Shown one piece after another: positions 31,867-43,912 of a DNA stretch of 64,000 bases (position 1 is the stretch's first letter; each line of letters opens with the position of its first letter). The position numbers and the translations under genes are program-made. Source of the DNA: Blepharisma stoltei (taxonomy: Eukaryota; Ciliophora; Heterotrichea; Heterotrichida; Blepharismidae); contig CAJZBQ010000018.1 in assembly GCA_914767885.1 (NCBI GenBank), positions 434,001 through 498,000 on the forward strand. Reading direction: 5' to 3'. The notes beneath the pieces were generated by a model. That model had not been told where the DNA came from. It ran no database searches and was given only the letters and a program-made list of their open reading frames with translations.

Positions 31867-32380
31867 TTAAATTTATTGATTTTTTTGGAAATAATATAGT
31901 TTTGAACATATTTGTAAAGTTAATTTGCATTAATTTAATTTCTTCTAAGCTTATATTTATATAGACATCTTTCTTGAATTTAATTCTAATATTCAAAATG
32001 GCTACTCTAGTTGCTCAATAGTTTATAATTTCAGTTTTCAAGCTGAGTCTGGAACTACCAAGAGATCCTTAATTTTTTTCAAATATTTTTCTTGTATTTC
32101 AAGATTATCATCATGATTAACTTTTAAAATATAATGAGAAATAATTTCTTTTTATATCATTTGAAAATTTATTTAGGTATTATATATTTTAAGTAGTAAT
32201 TTCTTAGGCCTCTCAGCCCCAACATAATACTCCAATGGTTAATGTTTAAGTAAAATATGAAATTGGATTCTAATAAATTATTTTACATATAAAAACTCAA
32301 TTATTTCTTATAAACTTAAGATTCCTTGATGTAAATAATTCATAGAGACCTCTGCAATGCATTCTTTCCCTGAGTAATAA
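31867..32380. other. intergenic
   Basis: A+T-rich; no coding frame, repeat or element recognised. Confidence 0.4.
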
Positions 32381-32722
32381 ATGGAAGAGAAATTAAAAGA
32401 ATGCATTCTTCGTTGGAATCGAGTTGGAAGCCCTGATACTTTTCGAGACACAACAATAAGGAGTTTTTGCAGCCAAACACCACCTATATCAACTCAGAAC
32501 CCCGAATACCTTATTGCAAGGATTTCTGGCTTAACTATGGCTGAAGCTTCAGATGCCTTGATGTTGGCTGAAGAAATAAGGCATTCAGGAATAGAGAGAG
32601 TTCTAGCGAAGTTAGAAGCGCTCGGACAGAAAATTCCTTCTGTTTCTGTATCTAAAAGACCAAGAAAGACTAAAAAAACAAAAAAATCAGAACCAAAACT
32701 TAAAAAGAAGCAAAAGTTATAA
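32381..32722 (+). CDS. small unknown protein with basic tail
   Basis: 113 residues, uninterrupted. The N-terminal ~85 residues are mixed helical (MEEKLKECILRWNRVG, LIARISGLTMAEASDALMLA). The C terminus is a Lys-rich stretch (KTKKTKKSEPKLKKKQKL) that could be a nuclear or nucleolar signal. No family is recognised. The codon pattern and the absence of TGA or IES fit an expressed small gene. Confidence 0.55.
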   Translation: MEEKLKECILRWNRVGSPDTFRDTTIRSFCSQTPPISTQNPEYLIARISGLTMAEASDALMLAEEIRHSGIERVLAKLEALGQKIPSVSVSKRPRKTKKTKKSEPKLKKKQKL

Positions 32723-33136
32723 AGATGTAAGTAAATAGTTAACTGAGATTTATCGCAAGCTTCTTGGTTTTGGTTCCCGTTGCAATTTTTTGTATTTCTA
32801 TCTATGCAAATAATTTTTTATTATTAACTTTTTACTTGAATAGCCAAATGATGTTTAATTTATGCATCGATTCTAAAAAATTCAAATCGAATGGTTTTTT
32901 AAATGGGGATTTAGATAATATTTTTAACCCTAAAAAAGATTATGTATACCTATATACATTTATAAGCATGGTAAACATTTAACATGATATTATTGCTAAT
33001 AGACCTATGGCCATTTTAACTTAAACTTAATGTGAACTCCATTTCAGATGCACGTAAAATTAATATTTTTTTGATTTGCAATACTAGATTGAGTATCAAT
33101 AAACTTTAACAATTTTAAACAAAATTAACTGCCTCA
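32723..33136. other. convergent intergenic
   Basis: A+T-rich; a 72-residue hydrophobic ORF at 32764 lacks an ATG-proximal context or similarity and is not called. Confidence 0.4.
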
Positions 33137-35061
33137 TTACGGTTTATTTGCTAGAGCACTTTTTTGAGACCTTCCAATAATATCTGGAGTTTCATTATAT
33201 TGAGCCAAACTTTGCATCAGCCTGACTTCATCTCCATCCGTATTATTATAATCCCCACTAAATAGCCTAATTCTTGCAGCATTCTTTTCAGGGAGTAAAT
33301 CACTCAACTGTCTCGAATAAACAACTTTAGAATTAGTAATTGTTTGATTCTAAATATCCCTTACATTTTCTTTTATCATTTTAAGTGTTTGACTTACAGT
33401 ATTTTTCATCAAAAAAACACAGTCAATAAGTTTAGAATCAAAACTCAAAGGCTCTTTCCCTAATTTTTTTAAATTTTTTCCTGACCAAATTTTAATATTT
33501 TCATACACACTTCTTATTCTCCTTACTCCCCCCCCCCCCTCCGTGAGCGAACAAAAAAATTTTGTTCGCTCACGGAGGGGGGTTAATTTTTTTTTTTAAA
33601 AAAAAATTTATATATAAATTTTATAAAAAATATTTTTTTCGAAATTTAAAAAAATCCTAATTTGCAAAAATTGGGAAGCAAATATTAATTTAATTTGCAA
33701 AATTTATGTTTTAAAACGCAATTGTTTAAAAATAAACAGAATTAGCTCTAGATTTCATTATACTAATTATCACTTATATATCAAAATTTTTTTCCATTAA
33801 AATTTTTTCTATTAAAAAAATTTTTGTTCACTCACGGAGGGTGGGTTTTTGGTCAAAAATGGCGATTTTTCTAATGGTTTTGTTCGCTCACGGAGGGGGG
33901 GGGGGGAGTTAGCTTGTCTTTTTCAATTTCTATATCTGTAAACTGCTTTGCAGCTTCTTCTGATAATTTTTTAGCAGGATTATTTCCTTCTAGCTTCGTC
34001 ATTTCCAACGAATTTATTTTTTCCAGCATTTCGTTATTTTTCTCTATATAATCCAATATTTTTTGTTTTGATTCATTTATAGTCTCCATAAGATCTCCAT
34101 AAGTTTGTTCCCTAGTTAGATATCTTTCAACCATTTCTTGTGCATCATTCAGCCCTGTGACACTTCTAACTTGTTGAAAAGCTTCTTCAATTGATGAAGA
34201 TCGATCCATTTCACACTTAAGTTTTTTTTGTAAATAAATAAACCAGACCCTATGACACAAGAGCCCTTCTCTCATCTGTAAAGCTCTCATATTTCTGTCT
34301 TCATTGGCTGCAGCTTCAGCAATTTCTAGCTGTCGATGAAATCTTTCGTCTCGTTTTCTTGAAGTTTCTTGCTTTTGTTTTACATCTTTTTCAATAATTT
34401 CTAGTCGTTCTTGAATTTCAGTTTTTTCTCTATTAGTATATATCTCCAAATTTTTTAAGGCTTCTTTGGTTTGGATTTTGGCTTCTCTTGTCCTTCTTTG
34501 TTTATCTAATTCTTCATTAAGTGTTTGTTGGCCTCTTCTTATTGATTTATTTAATCCTAAGTTTCGCTTCTCTAGATTGATTTTTGTCATTTTCATTCTT
34601 TCAATGATATGCTCATATGCTTTTCTTGTCATTTCTGCGTCTTCTTGTTTTTTTTTGATATCATACAGCTGCTCTTCCATTTCTTTTGCTTCTTCTTTCA
34701 TAGTATCTAATTTAAGCCCTGTCCTGGTTTCCATCTTCTGTATTTGTTCTAGCTCTTTTTTCAATTTTTCGAGAGTATTGTCATAAATTTCATTATTCGC
34801 TCTATTTTTATCGTGCCTTTTTCTTAAAATTCCTAGCTGTGTTGAGACTTCTTTTAATTCTTCTATTTTTGAAACTTTTTGAGTTTCGTCACCTTGAGTA
34901 ATTGTGCTGTTAAGGAATCGTGAAGCATCTTGAGTAGATACCATTTGGCGAATTCTGCGGTGGTTTGCTAGATTGAATGAAGTATTATTGGCGCTTATGG
35001 CTTCCTTTTTTCATCTAGCAGTTGCTGGGGCTGTTAAATCAAAAATCCCGGAGTTGTCCAT
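33137..35061 (-). CDS. outer dynein arm docking-type coiled-coil protein (ODAD3-like)
   Basis: Reconstructed 507 residues after removing one MITE and one 15-nt intron. The start at 35061 (MDNSGIFDLT) was chosen because the frame continues upstream of MVSTQD through a TGA Trp and NLANHRRIRQ. It is nearly all coiled coil to residue ~330. A block IEEAFQQVRSVTGLNDAQEM then VERYLTREQTYGDL resembles the AF..I..ATG...... RF...E motif shared by CCDC63/CCDC114/CCDC151 (ODA1/ODA10) docking proteins; spacing best fits CCDC151. It would anchor or traffic outer dynein arms in cilia. Subfamily assignment is tentative. Confidence 0.6.
33350..33364 (-). other. 15-nt spliceosomal intron
   Basis: Coding-strand sequence GTAAGGGATATTTAG. 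It carries an in-frame TAG; removal joins MIKEN to NQTITNSK in frame. Confidence 0.9.
33526..33908. mobile_element. MITE family A copy (A8), near-identical to A9
   Basis: Flanked by TTA (33523-33525, 33909-33911). Both ends have poly-C/G followed by TCCGTGAGCGAAC. The left end forms a complete hairpin with an inner inverted copy (33540-33582), and the right end carries an extra subterminal copy (33826-33845). The sequence is nearly the same as 35498-35882, differing mainly in homopolymer lengths. Confidence 0.92.
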
Positions 35062-35218
35062 TGAATTTTTACATGATTTGTTATAGTTAGAGAAAAAAGT
35101 TGGAAAATTCTTATAGAAGTAGGAGTTTACTGGGCTATTTTACTATTAATGATAAGATTATATAGTAAAAGGAAAGAATAATGAAAACTAATCAATAATA
35201 TCATTGTAAAAAATAATA

Positions 35219-37758
35219 ATGAAAGCGATGTCTCAAGAGCCGGCGGGAAATCTTACAAACAATAGCACTAGCCAAACTTGTTGCCTTTGCCCTCCTATCT
35301 ATGCGACATACGCAAGCAGCCCTATGAAGAAAGTATCTAGCAATAAATGAGCACATGTAGAGTGTAAAATTTATTTACTCAGCCACTAAAACATTTTTAT
35401 TATTTACCTTTATAAATTTAAAATTTTTATATTAAAAATTGCTGAGGTTAGGCATTCAATACATATTGGAAACATACATCGATGATTCTGATCCTGACTC
35501 CCCCCCCCCCCTCCGTGAGCGAACAAAAAAATTTTGTTCGCTCACGGAGGGGGGTTAATTTTTTTTTTTAAAAAAAATTTATATATAAAAAATATTTTTT
35601 TTTCGAAATTTTAAAAAAATCCTAATTTGCAAAAATTGGGAAGCAAATATTAATTTAATTTGCAAAATTTATGTTTTAAAACGCAATTTGTTTAAAATTA
35701 AACAGAATTAGCTCTAGATTTCATTATACTAATTATCACTTATATATCAAAATTTTTTTTCCATTAAAATTTTTTCTATTAAAAAAATTTTTTTGTTCAC
35801 TCACGGAGGGTGGGTTTTTGGTCAAAAAAATGGCGATTTTTCTAATGGTTTTGTTCGCTCACGGAGGGGGGGGGGGGGGGAGTTTCCTGTCAAAGGGGTC
35901 GAAGACATAGATCCTTCTGCTTATATATTAAAATGCGCAATTTGTGAACGAAGATCATGCGGCGTCTGTGTAAACTGTGGAGATCAGTCATGTCCATATA
36001 CATTCCATCCACAATGTGCAATTAGAAAAGGGTTAAAAGCAGATCCTCCTCATCTATATTGTCCTGATCACTCCAATATCCCAAAAGAACCAAAACCTGC
36101 TCCTCTACCTGCACATATGATTAAATCAGAAAAGCCGATTAAGAATGAAATAGTCTTGATTAACCATCGGTTTACCTCTTCCCAATCTATCAAACATTTA
36201 AGGCGTATAAAAGCGTCAACAGACTCAGACAATTTTTCGATAATTGAAGATAATTTTAAAAAGTTTCCTCAAGATTTGCTTATTAGATCGTCATTACCTT
36301 ATGAGAAAAAGACAATCTCAGGGATTTCTAAGCCACTCCAAAGCTTAAATAAATGTAGCGCCCTCATACATGGGCATGATCTCGTTGCTTTAGTGCAGTT
36401 TATTTTAACTTCTAGAGAACGAAAAAGAGCGTCCTCAGATTATTTTATTGTGCAGCCTTATCAAGGAGAAGTATCAAATCTCAAATTTGATATGCTGCTT
36501 AAATATTATAAACTCTTTAACAGAGATTTTGGGACAGATTTAGAAATAATAGGAAGATGCCTAAGCGAAAGCGAATGTGGGACTGATGAAGTATCAAGAG
36601 AATTGCTATATTGCCTTGAATACCTTTCAAGAAAAACTCTCCCTTCAGTCAATCATTTAAAAGGACTTTTATCTCTTTTAGTAGAAAAACAGCAGCCAAG
36701 ATTAGACATGTCAAAAATTCACGACATAAATCGTGAAGCTTGAACTATCACACAATGGGGATTCATTTATAGATGCCTCAAGTCTGGTTTACGCGAAAAA
36801 AATCAGTCTGACTACGAAGTAAGATTCCACGCTGTCGAAGAATGCGATTGCTGTGTCTGCTATCATTGTAACGAAGATGAAACAATTTTAAACCCTCTGA
36901 TTGGCTGCAGAGGATGCAAATTACTTATACATAGAGCTTGTCTCGGATTTCAAACTTATGTTGACGATTATTATTGTGAGTTGTGTAGGGAAAAAGCATG
37001 CCCAAGATGCATACTTTGTAGTAAAAAAGGAGGGCCGATGAAAAAAGCTGGCCCTGAATGGTTTCATATATCGTGCGCTTTATGGGACCCAAAGAGAGTA
37101 GAGTTTGAAGACATAAGGAATCTAGAAGGGCTAAGGATATCTGGAGAAAATATGATAGGCCAATGCACTGTGTGCCATAAATCGCAAGGTTTATTATCTC
37201 AATGCAAAGAATGTGGAGAACTAGCTCATTTACTTTGCGCTTGAAAAAATGGGATGAAGTTCGAAACTGAGGATTATATAAGCTCAGGAATAAGGAAACT
37301 TCTGGTACTAATTTAAATATAGGTTCTTATATCCGTAAATGCATCCTAAATTTTTTAGAAGAGAGCTGCTTTGAACTTGCTGCTAATTGGCTAAGGCACT
37401 TATTCCGCCTAAGGGCTCTCGCACCACTGAAATGCCAAGTTGTAAATACTTTAGCCTCCGAAAGATTAAAAATCAGGCCCTTGAGGCTGCACCCTACCTG
37501 GTGTTAATTACCTGATATATTTGGTTTAAAGGTTCACTAATAATGCCAAATATCATAATAAATATATCAATAAAATCGCTGGAGGATGAAAAATATTCGC
37601 TAATTCTGAAAACGGCATTATATTACTATAGGAAATTTCTTGTCAAATTTGTTTGCCATACACACACACCACAAAGAGATGCTGAAGAACAAAAGGATTT
37701 AAGAAGCCGGCCTTTTAGGTACTATGAAACACCTAGACTTAAGAGAAACAGAAGTTAA
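35219..37758 (+). CDS. multi-PHD zinc-finger protein (BRPF/JADE-like arrangement)
   Basis: Reconstructed ~581 residues after a 73-bp IES, a MITE and a SINE-like insertion. Extended PHD 1: CCLC...NKWAHVECKIYL...YILKCAICERRSCGVCVNC...FHPQCAIRKG...YCPDH. C-terminal module: CDCCVCYHCNED...CRGCKLLIHRACLG...YYCELC, then CPRCILCSKKGGPMKK, EWFHISCALWDP, CTVCHKSQGLLSQCKEC and KFVCHTHTP, that is PHD-knuckle-extended PHD as in BRPF and JADE scaffolds of histone acetyltransferases. Two TGA codons (36741, 37242) encode Trp. There is no bromodomain in the visible protein. It is likely nuclear; the partner complex is inferred from family only. Confidence 0.85.
35376..35448. mobile_element. IES, 73 bp, CTCAGC/GCTGAG ends
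   Basis: Flanked by TTA (35375-35377, 35448-35450). It begins CTCAGCCA and ends TTGCTGAGG, a short inverted repeat. Removal joins AAA ATT TAT TTA GGC ATT in frame (KIYLGIQYILETYID). The CTCAG terminus recurs in the element at 61804. Confidence 0.85.
35498..35882. mobile_element. MITE family A copy (A9), near-identical to A8
   Basis: Same ends, left hairpin and core as A8. The flanks do not match the usual rule: TGA on the left, TTT on the right. The host frame (DDSDP-E/D-FPVKGV) needs one extra base beyond a simple triplet model, so the exact cut is unresolved; poly-G length may be wrong or variable. Confidence 0.85.
37297..37640 (+). mobile_element. probable SINE-like insertion in multi-PHD gene
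   Basis: A GC-richer core (37385-37510) lies between two diverged copies of a target, ATAAGGAAACTTCTGGT and ATAGGAAATTTCTTGT. These encode IRKLLV and YRKFLV in the same phase. Collapsing one copy (337 nt) makes the gene length divisible by three. The tail and head are not clear, so the class is tentative. Confidence 0.45.
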
Positions 37759-38066
37759 AGCACCAACAAATATAAATTTAGCTAAATTTTGTTATCATTA
37801 ATATTGGTGAAAAAATTGTTTTATGTATTTCTTTATGATACTAGCCCGCTTTGGGCTACTAAGATAATTAAGCACATTTGCTAGACAACTATTCATGGCA
37901 ACATCTTTGAAAGCAAAAAGCACATGATTCTGGGGAAGAAAGGAAGCTTAAAATAACTCTATGAGTTATTCAAATATACCATAATATATCATTTCTTAAT
38001 ATATCTTTTCAAGCTAATAAATCAAATTTAAAAGTTCTATTTAAAAATCTCAATAAAAATAATAAT
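37759..38066. other. intergenic
   Basis: A+T-rich spacer with no feature I can support. Confidence 0.4.
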
Positions 38067-39876
<1,810 letters not shown>

Positions 39877-39955
39877 TTTAATTTTACTATATTTAAATAT
39901 TTTGTATTGCAAAACTGTTATTATTGATTTTTATAAATTTAAAAGAAAAAACAAA

Positions 39956-42900
39956 ATGAACATTGCTATGATTAAGCCTTTGCTTCCTAGAAGTCGGCGG
40001 CCTTTACCTCATCCAGAAGACTGGAACGACCGTTTTACTCTCGCAAAAATCCCTAACTATGATACATCTTCTGGCACTCACATATCATCTTTGAACCAGT
40101 CCAAGAGTAATGTCAAAAACATAAGGGTCAGCTCTCTGAAACCTCAATCAAGCAGTGGCTCCACAAAATCAAGGAACCTCACAAGAAGTTCATCGAGATC
40201 AAGCAGAAGACGTCCACAAGAACTTACAGATAACCAAGTAGAAATCTTAAAAGACGAACTGAGAAATACATGAAGAACTTTTCAAATCCCAGAACAGCAC
40301 CAAACTCTATATGAAAACAGAGTTTTTACTTTATCAAAGCCAAAAATAGCAGCATTAGTGGCAAGAGAAATTGATTCAATAGAAAAATAAATAAAATGGG
40401 ATTCTGTTGAGAGAAATTAGGTCTGCTAATTTTCTCATCCCATGGGATCTTATTTATGGAGTTTCATTTTTACTGGAGAACTTCTGCAGAGCAGCAGCTG
40501 TTTAAGTCTGCCACATAAGGCTCGAGGCAAGGTTCCTCAATGAATTAAAGAGGCGCAAGGCTTATCAACTCAGCGCGCCAGAGGAAGGCGTCCTTAGGCA
40601 GAACACACTCAGGAGCTGAGCTAGGGTAAAACCAATGCGCTGAGTGAGAAGCGCGAGTCAGGCTGAAGGCGGCAAGGTTTAGGACGGTCTATCCATTCTG
40701 ACCAAAAAGTACTGTGATGTCGCTAGTTTGGCTTAAGGTCTTTTTTTTGGGCTTTTGGCACTAGACACCTTAAAATTTTAAATAATCGTAATCGATTAAT
40801 AGAAAAAAGTACGTCAAATATATGTGAAATTTTGAATTTAATAAGAGACAGGGAGTATTTATTGTCAAAATTAAAAGAAGAAGCTGACATGGTAGAGAAA
40901 ATCACCGATAAAGTAGAGCTTGAAATGGCAAAATATGAATGTGCGGACTATTTAAAAAAATTAAGAGAAGTAACTCTCAATACAGTTGAAAACATTTGCA
41001 TATGAAGAGAATTTTTTAAAGACTTAACCTTAGATTTTCAATGAGAGTCTAAAGGGTATTTAGAGAAAATGCAGACTGATACCTTATTCTTAAAAGAAAC
41101 TGTGCTTTCTAAATATTTCAAATTCAAATCAAAATCTGATCCTTTGCTTTTATCATTAGCTGATAAGTCTTCAGGGTCTATTATTCAAATAATGAATTTA
41201 AGTAAAAAAAAGAAACAAAAAATGCCAATTCCTATCTCATATCATTCCTATACAAGGTAATTCCTTCATATGATGCCCACACCGTAAAGTTTTTTTTTTT
41301 TTTGGCTTTTTATTTGGCATATTCTGTGCCAAAAGGTTCCTTCACACGACGACTATTTCATAACGACTATTTTTTTTTTGGCCTATTTTTTTTTGGCCTA
41401 TTTTTTTTTGGCCTATTTTTTTTTTGGCCTATTTTTTTTTTCACCTATTTTTTTTTGGCCTATTTTTTTTTTGGCCTATTTTTTTTTTTCACCTATTTTT
41501 TTTTGGCCTATTTTTTTTTTTTCACCTATTTTTTTTTTGGCCTATTTTTTTTGGCCTATTTTTTTTTTGGCCTATTTTTTTTTGCCTTTTTTTTTTTGCC
41601 TAGCCTCATTAATGAAGCTGCTGAGAGGACTAAAACCTTATTGAGAAACAGAGACTTTTCCTTACGCGATTAATATTGAGGAAATTAAGTGAAAAACTCC
41701 TAATTAAATCTAAAATTCTCGAAATTTTAAAAGCAATGAATTAGTATTAATTGAGTAAAAAATCTGCTAAGGGTGCATTTTTTTGTTGGTTAAATCGTTT
41801 AAAACACATTAAAAATAATATTAAAACAATTAGTATGGAATTATGCCCAAATATTAGTAAAAAATAGCTAAAAAATTGTCAAAAAAAAAGGCCAAAAAAA
41901 AATAGGTGAAAAAAAAATAGGCCAAAAAAAATAGGCCAAAAAAAAATAGTCGTTATGAAATAGTCGTCGTGTGAAGATACGGTGCCAAAAACAATTGACT
42001 AAATTGATAAAAATCACCTTGAGAAGTCAATATGGAATTATTTCCCAATCAAATAGACCAAAAAACGATCAAAAATAATTAAGCAAAAAAATGGGCCAAA
42101 AAAATGATGCCAAAAAAATAGTAGTTGTGTAGCTTCGCATAAGTTACGCTACAAGGTATAAAAAAGCTGAAGAAGTAATCAAAGCAATTGGAACTGGAAA
42201 AGAAGAAAAATCGAAGGGAAATAAAAAAGAAAATGGATTGAGACCTGCAAAATTAATAGAAAATGAGGATGAAACACAAGATCCATTTGAAGATAAATCA
42301 ATGACAAAAGAAAACGTTATTTTATTGGATGAAAATGAAATTAAACAGATTTCCGAGGAGTTGGCAAGTGAATTAATTAATACAGAAGCTTGAGATAGCG
42401 CTCCTGGGATAGTTAACGAAAGCTTGCATGATATGATTAACGCAAGTCTAATGCTCTATTCCAATATAATTCTAGACAAAGTTGTAACGACAGTCTTGAT
42501 GCAGATGATTCCTGAAGTTTCTCGAGAAGCGTACAGAGAAATCAATGATTCTGAGTACATTGACATATGGAATGGCATTATTTTATATGTGGTAGACCAA
42601 AGTGTATTAGAAATATGCTCAGATGAAGCTTTAGCAATACTTTCAGAAAACATTACTGAAAGTATACCAAGTTTTTGCAAAATTATATTATTAATTTGCT
42701 CAGAATAATAAAGAAAGCTTAACATTAGATTTAATCTGATGCGGCATATTATATCTTCTATTAAATTAGACTCCTACGTTATTGAAGCTCTATCTGAAGA
42801 AAATTCTCAAAACAAAGATATTGTCCAAGACATCCACAAGGATCTTATCAATGATTTTGTTACTCTTGAATGGATTGAAGAGCTTGCTGAAGAAGAGCTC

Positions 42901-43200
42901 GTTCAATATAAAATTGATGAAGTTCGCAAAGAATTGCCTGTTCATTTGCAGAGAGAAATTTTTGTCAGGGATAAAGATATCATTTATAATAGGCTTGCAG
43001 AAATAGTTTACTTTGGAATTTTGAATGACTTTGTAGGGAATCTGTGGACTCCAGGCATAATTATTTCGGCTGTAGAAGAAGAAAAAGGGAATCAAGAGAT
43101 TGATATAAATGAAATTTTCGTGCTGAGAGATCCATCTGTAGTTATTGAAGAAGTCAAAAAGTCACAAACTAATAAAATAAACTCTGTGTATCAAAGATAA
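39956..43200 (+). CDS. unknown large protein with three insertions
   Basis: Reconstructed 625 residues, in frame after removing a SINE (420 nt with its duplication), a 899-nt foldback unit and a 48-bp IES. The N-terminal ~110 residues are basic and Ser-rich (RPLPHPEDWNDRFTL, RNLTRSSSRSSRRRP). The centre is helical (EYLLSKLKEEADMVEKITDK). The C-terminal half is acidic and helical (DKVVTTVLMQMIPEVSREAY, FVTLEWIEELAEEELVQYKI, ELPVHLQREIFVRDKD). TGA encodes Trp at 40271, 41003, 41042 and 42391. No family is recognised; a ciliary or cytoskeletal role would be a guess. Confidence 0.7.
40388..40790 (+). mobile_element. SINE-like element, family I, second copy
   Basis: Flanked by ATTGATTCAATAGAAAAA (40370-40387) and ATCGATTAATAGAAAAA (40791-40807), a diverged duplication. 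The head TAAATAAAATGGGATTC and GCACTAGACACCTT near the 3' end match the family I copy at 10578-11006 (read on its minus strand). Both targets contain AATAG. Confidence 0.82.
41260..42149. mobile_element. 890-bp foldback element with GGCCTA-polyT arms
   Basis: Bounded by a 9-bp direct repeat TACAAGGTA (41251-41259, 42150-42158). A long inverted repeat pairs 41344-41384 (CACACGACGACTATTTCATA followed by ACGACT) with 41944-41975. The left arm then carries about 15 units of GGCCTATTTTTTTTT or its CACC variant (41370-41600), and the right arm has the complementary AAAAAATAGGCC units (41885-41950). Excision joins TAT ACA AGG TAT AAA in frame. A 123-residue ORF over the T-rich units is low complexity, not a gene. 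Confidence 0.85.
42684..42731. mobile_element. TA-bounded IES, 48 bp
   Basis: Starts TATATTATTAATTTG and ends AACATTAGATT before TA 42732-42733. It is the only TA pair in matching codon phase; removal gives KINLMRHIISS. Confidence 0.8.
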
Positions 43201-43369
43201 ACTTGGGTATTTAATATTAATTATTCTTTAAGAGTCCTAGTAAAAGAAGTTGGCTTGCTTTAGGTAATTTTAAGTTGGCTTTTAAAAGGCTAATGATTAG
43301 GAAAATAAATATCTCCCTTGGATGCAGAATATAGAATAGGTAACATTTAAAATTTAAATTAGGGGTAAG

Positions 43370-43849
43370 TTAGTTAGGGTTAATGGAGCCCATATCATAT
43401 CCTGCTTCTCCAGAAATCAAACTTTTAGGATTGCTGACAACTTCTTTAAACATATAAACTAATCCTCCAATTATCGCAGCCTAAGTGATATTTACTCTAA
43501 TAAGCCAGTTGATCCAAGACAAAAATAGAGCGAATGAGTGGATGCCTGACAACTCATCCCACAAATCTTGATTCTTTTCAGGGGTGCTTGACCAGACACT
43601 CCCCATAGTGATTAGCCATATCAAGTCCAAGATCGCCAGAGCTACATTGAGGAGAATCAGTTTTTTCCCAATATTCTCTTTATCATCTTGTTTAACATTT
43701 GCATTGTGCCACAAGTAATAGCAAAGCAGCGAAAAAGCAAAGTTAAAATCTGTTCTCACTAAGCAGGTGAAGCTTGAAATTACCTATATAAAGCCTACAG
43801 CCATTCCTAAGAAACCGTACTCAATACCTGAAGACAGCTTTTCTTCCAT
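43370..43849 (-). CDS. four-helix membrane protein (AGTRAP-like)
   Basis: 149 residues after two 15-nt introns. Four hydrophobic segments: around FLGMAVISSFTCLV, FNFAFSLLCYYLW, LILLNVALAILDLIWLITMG and FALFLSWINWLIRAAIIGGLVYM. The order of helices, the NVALAILDLIW segment and the size resemble the angiotensin receptor-associated protein family (AGTRAP), a small endomembrane protein. That assignment rests on pattern only. Splicing removes in-frame TAG stops in both introns, and the exons rejoin in frame, so the model is firm even if the family is not. Confidence 0.75.
43481..43495 (-). other. 15-nt intron
   Basis: Coding-strand GTAAATATCACTTAG; joins AGA to GCT GCG ATA in the membrane protein. 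Confidence 0.9.
43784..43798 (-). other. 15-nt intron
   Basis: Coding-strand GTAGGCTTTATATAG; joins GGA ATG GCT to GTA ATT TCA. Confidence 0.88.
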
Positions 43850-43912
43850 TTATATAAACTAAATTTAATTAAAATTACTTTTAGTATAAGACTTTCCTAA
43901 ATTGCAAGCTAA

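Noticed and set aside
41370-41600. CRISPR-like array (regular GGCCTA/T-run units)
   Set aside because: Units are contiguous without spacers, the host is a eukaryote, and complementary units on the other arm show a foldback element.
41302-41673. 123-residue Phe/Gly-rich ORF
   Set aside because: Direct product of T-rich repeat units; low complexity and inside eliminated DNA.
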